Assembly (NCBI GenBank): GCA_022494885.1
Contig: JAGVSM010001131.1
Location: 124,001 to 188,000 of the forward strand
Length of the DNA stretch: 64,000 bases
Source: Micrasema longulum
Lineage: Eukaryota > Arthropoda > Insecta > Trichoptera > Brachycentridae
Direction: 5' to 3'
Shown piece by piece: positions 21,575-33,500 of this stretch. The notes beneath the pieces are model-generated. The model was not told where the DNA came from, searched no databases, and was given only the letters and a program-made list of their open reading frames with translations. The position numbers were made by a program, and so were the translations under genes. The first letter of the stretch is position 1, and the number at the start of each line of letters is the position of its first letter.

Positions 21575-24500
21575 GTGAGTAATTTCAAATACTCTCTTTT
21601 ATGTATTCCTCTGTTTTCTGGTCTCCATATTATAATGTTCATATAAGAAACATTGAATCAGTTCAACATCGATTTTTAAGAAAGATAGGCTGGAGGTTGG
21701 GCTTATCCAGAGACTAATATACGTATAATGAGTTAGAAACTAGCTTAAATATTATATTCTCTTCAAGACCGTCGAAATAAATCCGACCTTCTTGTCCTAT
21801 GTAAAGTTGTCAACTCACTCTTTGATGCGCCTGAACTACTGAACTCAATAAAATTAAATATCTCAACTAGAAACCTCCGACAAAACTTACTCTTTCATAC
21901 CGATAACCATAAAACTAATTATGGTTTTCATTCCCCTATGCCAAGAATTCTTAGGTCTACCAACAAACATACCAGTCTTAATTTCTTTGAAAACAAGTTG
22001 TCTTCTTTCAAACGATCACTGAATCAAATTCAATTATAAACACGTCTCTCCCGCTTCCACTCCCACCAAGTCTACCATATGGTGTAGTGGTCAAGACGCT
22101 TGACTCACGCACGGAAGGTTCCGGGTTCGATTCCCGGTGAGAACACAAAAATTTAAATGTGATTTTTTTCAAGCCTGGGTGCTCTGTGATGTAATTCACC
22201 ACTGTAATTAGGCCTCCTGGCCTGTTGTGGTGCAAAAAAAATGTAAATATATATATATATATATATACTATTATGTCTTTCTACTTTCCTTTATAATAAT
22301 TTTCTATGCATAAATATGTCCCTAAAAACGCCTATTGGGCATATATATAAATAAATCAATTGTTATACTTACAAGCTTTCGTCTCCCATAAAAATGAGAA
22401 TTATGGATTATATCAAGCAAGCTATTGAATTGTTAATTATCTTTCAAACCTAAACTCATTATGTTTTCTTTTTTTTTGTCGCTTTTATGGCTTTTATGAA
22501 AGAAACAAATTTACGTGTATATTATAGGCTACATTTGTAAATCAGATATATTATGATTTTTTTCAAAAATAAAAGAATTTCTTTCACCTTGCAAAATTAT
22601 TCTGATTACTTAAAACGAAAGCGCATAATGACCACGTAGCAAAAAGATATTGAATGAAATAAAAGTCTTCGTGCACATGTTTAAAATCCTTAATACAGGC
22701 TTATATATATTTACAGGCAAACATAAATAATGCATTTTATTTTTCGACTTTTATAATAAATGTTACAAATGCATTATCGTGTAAAAAAATATTTAAACGT
22801 GAATGTTTGTTAATAAAAAATAAAAATAATAAAAAGAACACGCTGTACATTTAAAAACAATGGTTTTAATTAAATTTTTTAAAGAAAAATAAATATTTGC
22901 GTTCTTATGACTTACCCAAATATTTCATTTTGAGGGTCATTTTCAGCGAATTGCAAATAACTCACTATTAGAAAATGGGAATCAATTTAAGGTAGAGTGA
23001 CATTTCGAACCACACTAGATACTAGCCACAGGACCACAACCCGATTCAATTGGCATTATTCTGCATTTTTAACAACATATTTTTTTTTCAATTGAAACAA
23101 AACAAACAAAGAAACCATCACGCCGTTTCTCCGTAGGGGTAGGCATAGAGGACAGAACGCCATATCACTCTATCTTTGCATACAGACCTCGCTTCCTCTA
23201 CATTCATACATCTTCACATGCACGCACGCCGATTATTCCTACTTTTGACATGTCCATCTTCAAGTATTTGTTGGGCAAACAACTTGATGACTTCAATTGA
23301 AACGAATTCAAATAATTTATCTGTATCGTATTATTATCCTTGGGACGGAACGCATTGACCAATTTTGGAGCTATGAAAAATGAGTGTCTTTGCGCAAGTC
23401 TTGTTATTACTACAATATTTAATTTCTAGTACACTATTCATTATCTAGCTGAATCTTTTAGGTTTTTTAAAGAATAAATTATATTGGCTCATAAAAACAT
23501 ATTTGAGACACTATTGGTTTCTCTTAGCTCCAAAAGTTCGCTCGAAGAGATCGCTCTCTTACCGCGTATTTAGTAAATACATGAATAAGCGTTAAAAATG
23601 CGTTTTCTACACGCGCGTTCAGAATACCACCTTGGAATAATTGGTTGCAGGGAAGAGTACTTATATTTCTTGAAATTGTAAAATAGGTATTGAAATGTTA
23701 TTTTTTTTCACCTTTGTTATCATTTGAATGTAAAATCAAAGCATAGTGAAATTTTATTTCCAGCAACCCACCTTTTACATGTAAACCCCAAGAGTAATTA
23801 TACGCTACAGGCCTATTTTGATTGAATTTCATTGAAGTAGAATAACTTTTCCTGTTTTCATTTATATATTAAATGGCAGCCAAACGCACTAATCCATGCA
23901 CCATAAGTCTTACTAATTTCTACTCGATTTCCTGTAAGCATGTTTACCTTAGAGAACAAGAAGGAACATCATTAAACTGTGTGAATTTGGACAATGCGAA
24001 TGAAATAAGCTATTTCAATTTCATTTTTACTTAGGATAAACGTCAACCTGTGCCAATCAATTATTTAATCAAATTTACACTGTATTTAATAGTATACATG
24101 CTTCCACTTTCCATTATGTTGGATCCCAACTCAATACAGGGTTTTTGGCCTTGTAGAGTTTAAGATACGTTATTATATATTTTTTTGTTATATTTATGTA
24201 TGTGTATAAATTAATAAAAATAAAATAAATAAATACCGACAACTGTAAATTCAACAAACAGCCCTCTTTTGCAGCCTTAATCTAATCGATTCGATATAAT
24301 TTCTATAATCTTATTTCTATAATACAATTTCTATAATCAGGTCCTCTGTACAGCGGTGCAGCTGCCGACATATTCGGCAGGAGACTGACCATCCTGTCCA
24401 GCGGTATTCCCCTCATAGTGGGCTGGGTGCTTGTCGCCACGGCAAAGCGGGTCGGCCAGATATACGCGGCCAGGATTATCTGGGGACTCGCCGTGGGACA

Positions 24501-27500
24501 ACTCTTCACGTGTGTTCCCATGTATGTCGGAGAAATAGCCGAGGTATTTGAAAATAGTTTAAATCACGAATAAAATCAATTTCATTTTATTTAAAAATGA
24601 ACATCTTCCCAATTTTTTACTACAAACAATCTCGCCGAATCCGGATCTGCAGAATAATGGCTAAAACATTTACGCCCTTATGTTCTACAGATTTTTTTAA
24701 AATATTTTAAGAGCTATGAAAATACGATGTAAAAAATAAATGTTCTTTGTGAACATTCAAATACAAACTATTTTTACGTGTTAATATGTTTATGCACTAA
24801 TCGAAAAACATGTTTCAAGGCATACGTAATAGGAAGAAAATTGTCAATACAATCCAGTTTATAGTTTAAAAAATGCCAAAATAAAAATGCGCAGTAATTT
24901 GAACAAAATTAAACTCTCCCCTCTGAAGTTTCTGTCGGTAAAAGGACGTAAAAATTAAAAACTGTGCGATCGGTAAGCAAAGCTCTGACGACAGTGTTCT
25001 GGGATGCAGAAGGTGTGATTATGGTTGATTTTTTGGAGCAGGGATGCACAATAAATTCTGTCCAATACGTCAGAACCTTTAAAAAGCTTTAAGCTAGCTC
25101 TTCAGCGAGTTCGCCTAGCAAAAGTTATGGCAGAGTTCTTCTTTTGCATGACAATGCAAGACCACACCGTGGCGCCATCAAATTTCCATCTGTTCGGGCG
25201 GTTAAAGAAAGCTCATCGTGGGATTTGTACATCATATGTAATTGCATTGACCCTAGTGTGTAACTAACAAAAAAAAAATCAAAGTTAAATTAACATTGTA
25301 GTGATACATAATAATAACAATCATGAAAATACTTACTGATCTTCAACACAAAGACAACTATAACAAATTCAAATGTTTTGGTCAAGCGTATTTTAAGTAC
25401 TAAAATTAAAAGTCTTTTAAAATTAATTAATTAAAATCTACAGGCCACTTCGACTGTCCATTAGGTAAATAAGTGACGAAACCATGGCCCCGATTACAAT
25501 GGAAGTTAATAGTTATCTTCGACTGTCCATAAAGTAAAATAAAAATTAATGTAAAAAATTATTTATATTTTTCCAAAATTTTTAATATCCTTAATTTGTA
25601 ATATGTAATTGAACATGTTTCGGAAAAAAAATATTTGCACATTCTTTTCTTCACACAGAAAACTTAATTTTACTTTGTAGATAAAATTAAAGATAATTAT
25701 TAATTTCCCATTGTATCGGAGCCCATGTTCATAGATTAAGTCATTTAGCCAAATCAACTTTGATATATCTAGTCGATTGTATTTTTTTAAATTTAAATTA
25801 ATTTTGTCGGCCTCGTGGTGTAATGCAAGAGGTCTCGGGTTCGATACCCTACATGGTTGATATGAAATATTTATTTAAAAGGGTGTTTTTACACTAGAAT
25901 ATTTCATAGTCCCTGGACTGGTACCTGAAGCGTAAGACCGATCATCTTACCTTCATGTAACAAAAATGATCAAGATACGCTGCGGTTGGTGTACCAATGC
26001 AATGCCCTATGCATCATTAGGTGCGGAAAGGGAATGATGATGATGATGAAATTAATTTAAAGGAAAACATAAATTGATTCTTCATTGTTTTCATTTAACA
26101 TTGATATTTTTAGCACTTTTTACTAAATCCTTTTTATGTGAATTCTTTCTGTTCTCTGATTTTTTTAAAAATATGTCATTTAAATTACTTTTTAAATATA
26201 AGTTTTATTACAACAGAGATGAAGAACATTTTAGAGAACGTAATATAGAAGTCTGGGCATCTACAGGGCTTATGACCTGTCATTGGCTGGTTTAAGTGGC
26301 CACTTTACACGCTGTGTAACATTCACCATTCTGCCCATATTTTAACATCTATATTCCTTCAATTCTTCCATCTGTTGATGTTTGTGAAGTTAAAGAGCTG
26401 AAACCTTTATTTAGGCGGGTGAGATTTATCTAATTTAATAATCTCACCTACATACCAGGCAACGCCTGAAAAATTTTTTTTTTTCAATTTCTATACTTCT
26501 TCGTGGACCAGGTGAAACCAGCCATTGAAAGGTCATAAGCCCTGTAGATGCCTAGACTTCTATATTACTTTCTCTAAAATGTTCTTCATCTCAGTCCTTG
26601 TCTACAAAAATTCGGACAAACTCAAAATATTGTTGATATACTTTTAACATTAAATGCCGTCTTCCTACGGTGTTTTTTCTTTCATAGGTTTAGGTTAAAT
26701 TTAGCAAAATATCAGCAGCATCGAATGATTGAAACATAGTTTTTCCTTCCAGGATGATGTTCGCGGTGCCTTGGGATCCTTTGTCCAGATGTTCATAGTA
26801 TTTGGGTTCCTGATGGCCTACGCCGTAGGTCCCTACGTGTCCTACCTCACCCTCAGTATAGTGTCAATAGTGCCAGCAGTGATATTTATGGTGGTGTTCT
26901 TCTTTATGCCAGACAGTCCCATCTACCTCATCAAAAAAGGTAATCCTCGTTTATTTAGTGCAGTAAAGTAGTGACACTCGCTACTCAATAGATTTCGCTA
27001 CTATGTCAGTCACGTGACGTGAGAGAGGGCGGAGTCACGTGGAACGTGGCGTCCGGTAGGAGGCCGAAAGCACATCACTAAATAATATCTGCTGATTTTT
27101 TCGTTTTTTTTCCTAAATCTTATTACATTAATTTCGTGACATAATTAGAATATTATAAGGTTTACGAGTTACAAGTTTACTTCACTTTTACTTTCCATTG
27201 CGTTTCTTATAATTTTATTGCTACTTTGTATGTATTATTTAACTTCGTACAACTGTTCGTTTCATTAAATAAATAAAACTAAATAATAAAATAAAATAAA
27301 AACCTTACTTTTCCTCTCCAAGTGATAAAATGCTTCACGCGCAGAGGTTTCGGGTTCTGAAAAAATACAGTCATAATTATATATTTGTTATGCCTGGATA
27401 TTCTGTGCTGCATTATTGAACTTCTGTCTTGTCCTATTATGGTGCTAAAAAAATGTATCTCAAAATGGCCGAAAACGAATTTTCTGCCGTTAAAATTGTG

Positions 27501-30500
27501 TTCAACGTTTTTGAAATTTCAGGTCGTAAAGAAGATGCTACTATCGCCCTTCAGAAACTACGAGGCAAATCTAGAAACGGGGTGCAGCAGGAACTCGACA
27601 ACCTTCAATCTAATCAGGACGACAACACCCAGAAGGCCTCCTTCAGCGACCTGTGGACATCCAAAGGCAACTTCAAAGCTCTGTACCTAGCCTGCGGCCT
27701 TGTGGCATTCCAGCAACTGTCTGGAATCAACGTGGTCCTCTTCTATATGGAGAATATCTTCGATAAAGCCGGGTCCACTTTGGAACCTGCTATTTCTACT
27801 ATCATCATTGGAACTGTCCAGGTGCTAGCCAGTTCTGTCACCCCTTTCGTGGTAGACAGACTTGGAAGGAAACTACTTCTTAATGTATCGGCTATTGGAA
27901 TGACGCTTGCCTTGGTAATTGTGTGATTTGTTAACATCGTAATTGTATATTTGTCTTTTATAGCCGAACAACCTACGTTTAATGCCACCAACTACGCTTT
28001 ACTTCTCTTTTCTTGATTTTATTTTGCTTGTCAATTAAGGAATCTTTGCGTTGACGTAATTTGGTTCAGTTAGCAGCCGGTCATTAGTTACTGGCTTACC
28101 GGTTAAAAAAATGGTTCACTTCCATCTATACGTAAGTCATATAAATAAATATATACCTAGGATTTATCATGGACTGACAATTAAAATAGAAGAAACACGT
28201 AGACGGCAGGCGCGTGCGGTGACTTTTATCAGTAAGGGTGCTGACAAAAAACCATCATGTTCCTTATTTTAGTAGGTTTATTCAGAATTATTTAATACGC
28301 TATATAAGTTGTCCATTGGAGTAATAATAATTAATAGTTGAAAATCAATAAATTGACGTAGCACAGGCGCGTCTAGAGGTGAAGCTGTGATTTTTTTTAT
28401 TTTCTTATTCTTTTTCCACTCCTAAGTGGAGCACGTGAACATCACCAGACGCTTCCGGGAGACCTTATCGTTAGCCAGCACTCTCGCCTCCTCCAACGTC
28501 AATTCCTCGCCCCTTAGTTCCGCCGAACAAAGCTGAAAGATCGCCATCGATGGTCTTCCAGGACGGTTCTCGTAGGTGTAAAAAGGAGATAAACAATATA
28601 AACATCAACACATCTAAAACAAGACCCGAGACAATCGTTTTTAAATTTGGGCTAAGTGTCAATAATGCGCTACTTTAAACTTTATAATAGTCTCTAAAGA
28701 GAAATCTAAAACCTTATGAACCTAAAGCGCGTGCGCGAAAATTTAAACAATTGCTATGGGAACTAGACGCAACTAGACAAGCAGCATCTCGCGTATACAA
28801 CAAATACTATCAAGAACAAGATACCTAGATATTCATTACGTACGTTGGTATAGGAAATAGATATTGTTTGAATCGCGTGCACCCGAACGTTCTCAGTGCG
28901 AATTTTAGGAATACATATTTGAAGGTTTTATTTCGTATTTATAATGTTTTTTTTTTGTAAAATTCCTATCATTTTAAATATGCAAGGGATGCGTGCGTCC
29001 ACAGTATCTATGGACGAAACGCGCCTGGTAGACGGACAAACCAAAGTAATGGCATTATTTTATGACCTCTTCTACAAAATTAAAGACCTTATTTCAAAAA
29101 AGAAAAATGCCAAGTTGTACAAAGCCTACGTGAAAAGCAAATTTAACTACATGGTTATCATTATTATAATTATAAATCACTTTATATACGCATGCATTTT
29201 ACATACTTTTATGGGAGTCATAGTCCATTGATCGATGATATACACACGTGCTAAATGATTTCACTAAAAATATAGAGCAACGCTTCCAAAAAGAAACTCA
29301 GCGTTTTCTATTGAATCCAATACATTATAATCTGCGCGTAACAATTTAAAATGCGCGTCTTTAAACATACTTTTTTGTCTCATACTTAGTTTCAATAATA
29401 AAGTCTTATTTTATATATTATTTAATTTTAAATTTTATCTAATTCTTAATATTTTAAATATATTTATATTTTCGACACTTGACACTTGTGCAATATTTAC
29501 ACACATGTCCACCCTCATTCCAATATAACACCCACCCTCTCACTGACTTACACTCACACAAACACACTAATATGTATTGTACGTGTATTTAATGTATTTC
29601 TGTGGATATCTGTCATTGGTTTTATTCTCTGTATATTTTATTTGTTGTATTCTTGTTATATGTATTACTGTTGATATCCCCAATAAATAAAAAAAAAAAA
29701 TAAAATAAAAAATAAAAAATCTGCAAGACTAACATCATCATCATCATTCCCTTTCCGCACCTAATGGTGCATAGCGAACTGCATTGGTACACCAATCTTA
29801 GCGTATCTTGATAATTTTTGCTACATGAAGGTGAGGTGATCAGTCTTACGCTTCAGGTTCCAGTCTAGGGACTATGAAATATTTTAGTGTAAAAACACCC
29901 TTTTAAATAATATTTCATATGAACCATGTCGGGAATCGAACCCGAGACCTCGTGGTAGGCAAATGCGCTGACCATTACATCACGAGGCCGACACGAAGAC
30001 TAACAGTATTGCACATAAAAAGCATAGAAATAACGAATGGAATAATCCAGTCCAAAAAAAAGTCAGGCTCTTGTGTTTGGCAAGTTTACAAAATAATATA
30101 AAAACAGAAACAATAAAGCATAACAAATAAAACTAATAAGTAGATAATAAGTAAATAAGAATCGGAAAAATGTTACACTTTTGAAAAAAAATCATAAACA
30201 CAGGCATTCATGTACATTTACATAATATGCGTATATATCTACTAATAATAGATACTCCACTCTGATGCTGCAAAAAAATAAAAAAATAAATATAACCTTC
30301 GGTCAAAGAGGATTGGCCCACTACTCGGTTAAAGTGTACAATCTACTTCCATTATCCATAAGGACATCTCACAATATGAAATTGCTATTAAGAAATGCAT
30401 AGTGGAGGTGGGTTGCGCACGGATCGATGAGTGGATCAAGCCAAATAGGTAAAATGTGTGTATTATTATTATGGATAACTTATATAGCGTCATTTTCGTA

Positions 30501-33500
30501 ACAAAATACCTCAAGGGCTTAAGGGTCCAAGAAATTTGTTCTATTGGTCTATATAAATTGGTCATATTTTTTATGATTATTTTAGTTTTTTATTGTTTAT
30601 TATGTTACTGATAATTAGGTTAATTGGATTAATTACGTTTTTTTATTGTAGCTAATCTTCGGCATGTTTCACATTTTGTAAAGTGTTTCCCTCGGCACGG
30701 GAGACCCCAGTGGGGGAACATTATTCTGTATAAAAAAAAGAATACAAACAATGTAAAAGTATAAATAAATACAATACATTACATACGTTACATATATATT
30801 TACATTGGTACATTTTACTATAAAAATACAGTTAACGTTAACTGCGGAAGGAAGCTTTTGTTTAATTATATCTTAAACTTTTCGTAATTTATTTCTTGCC
30901 GTAGGCTTTGTGGTAAATTATCATAAAAGCTTCCTTTCTATCTACGTATAGTGATGTTTGGCCGTCGTAGTTTTTACTCGCCGTAGAGCGAGGCATCCTT
31001 TTTTTAATCTTCCCGTAATACGGTCCGATGGGAGGCTCTCCTTATGCACCTGGAGCATACAACACTTTCCGTAAATATCATCCACTCGTAAAACCTTAAA
31101 CTCTCTGAAAAGTTCGGTAGCTGAGAAGAAGAATTGTTTACATAGTATTATTTTATTGATCCATTTTTGTACAACATTTGGGGGTCTAAATGAGCGTTGA
31201 AAGCCCCTCCCCATCCAACTATTGCATATCGAATAATTGACTGTACTAGAGCATAATCAACTGTCCTCATATTAAAGCAATTTTGATTTGGCTCTTATTC
31301 ATAATGATAAATTACTTATCTCCTGACTTTCTTCATTTTATAATAGCTTGCGTTTTTCATCACAGGGTCTCCTGGGGTTGTTCTTCATCCTGGATAACTA
31401 CGATAGTCCCGCCGTGGAGTACATCACCTGGCTGCCCATCGCCGCCCTGGTCCTCTTCATGTGCGTTTACTGCATCGGTAAGTTGCTGCATATTTATATA
31501 ATATGTAATGATTTATTTTTATACATTTATTTTTTCTTTCTCTTCTCAATTCTTTTTTATTTTTGCTCCTTCCTTTGTGTAAAATGCATTTCTGTCTTCA
31601 TATTTAAAAATGCACTTCTGTTTTTTCCACTTTTATACTAATATGTAAAGATGATATTTTTGATATTTTTCTTTTTCTTCTAAAAATCATTTATATATTT
31701 TTTTCTACTTCTTCGTAAAATACATGTCTGTCTTTATTTATACAAATATATGTATGTAAAAACATGTAAAAGCCTAACAGGTGTTTGAATGAATAAATAT
31801 TTCAATTGAACTAACTAAAATTCTAGACATACATGTTATAAAAAAATACATGAAAGAGACTTGTCGAAGTAAAAGTCGAAGGAGAATCCTGCTCCGGAAA
31901 ACCCATCCGGGTACATGAAACAGATCAACATCCTGAGCGATGTTGTTCAGCATAGCTGTAGCCCTTCCAACAGGCATAACCATAAGCAGGTTGGTCATGT
32001 TTATTGGAATATGAAAATTATCAGGAACATACAAACCAATGCTCATCATAATCTCAGGATTGTCGACCATACCGCGCAACAATCGATAAAAATGTGTTGT
32101 CAAATACACATTCCTTCTAGTTTCTAAACTGTTGTAGCCAAGCAACCGACCTCATACAGCTTTTTTAATAAGCCATTACGGTCGACTGTACCAAAGGCTT
32201 TGGCAAAGTCATTACATGACTACTAATATTAGAACAAGGGTCTCCTGGGACGGTATTCTGAACCGCTCTCGCGGCCGTAGAAAAAACTATATTTCAAAGT
32301 ATGTAATGAAATGTAAGAGAAAAGGGGGTTAGTACCTATTTTTATTAATTAATTCATTTTTATGATAATTTGATTGTAATTTTAAGCATTCAAACTGTTA
32401 ATTTTATATAATACGTATTTTATTAGTGTTTACATGTAATTGATCATAAATAACTGGCGTATTTTTTATTTGAATATTTCTGGATAGGTATATTATTTTT
32501 CATTGTTTGTAAACCAAATAAATAAATAATAAGAACAACAAGAGTTTTGTTCAAGGGTTTTCAATACACTGTTTTTAAATAAAAAGGAATTTTAGCTCTA
32601 CGGGAAATTGGATTCAATAAATGTTTTCTTGCGCGCGGTAAAAATTAAGGCGTTCAATTGTACGGCAAAGTTTCTTGAAAATGAACGAAAAGAGTAATAC
32701 ATTTTTTAAAAATAAAAACGAACTACTTCGAACGACGTCACTAGTTCATATGAATCAACCAATGATAAAAGAGATATGGAAGATTTCCGGTTTGCTTGCC
32801 GCCAATGAACCAATGGGCAGAACTGACATAAAATAAGGGGAAGAGAACCTCTGACGTCACAGGCGGCGTTATTTCAGAAATACAACATTTAAAAAAATCT
32901 TAGCGCTGATAGTGCGATGTATAATTTATTTTTTTAAATTGGCTAAGTTTTTTAAAAAACATAAGTCTCATTGTAATCCCGTATGATAAATATTTATTCG
33001 ATTGAAAAAGCTGTTAAAATTGTATTGTATTTGAAAAATTAACTATATTTTACAGGGTTCGGTCCCTTACCGTGGGCCGTGATAGGAGAGCTGCTGGACC
33101 CGAGCATCAAGTCTCTGGTGTCCACCATCGCCACCACCTTCTGCTGGGTCATCGGCTTCCTCATCACCAAGTACTTCGGGGCCATTGGGGAGGCCCTCGG
33201 GATGCACTTCGCCTTCTGGATCTTCGGCATCTTTACCATCATCGCCTTCTTCTTTGTCCAGGTGAGACGAGGGGTTTACGAAATTTGGCACGCTCTTTTT
33301 TAAAAGTGACTATTTCCGAATTGGAAGTCTTTCAGGAATGAAGCCTTCGATTGTAAACTGTTTGAAGTAAAACAATTACTAGTATTTTCAGTATAATTTA
33401 TATTATAGCGTTAACTTTGTGGTCGAACATTTTTTAAAGTGTTGTAAAATCATCGCTGATCAGCGATGATGGTGGGTGTGAAGATGAAATACGGCGACGT

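Noticed and set aside
22080..22145. Possible tRNA gene
   Set aside because: Head of SINE1; the same downstream body follows at 59205 and 60432.
33067..33341. Three ORFs overlapping gene 1 exon G in other frames
   Set aside because: GC-rich exon gives open frames on both strands; only the frame with GPLPW fits the splice phases.
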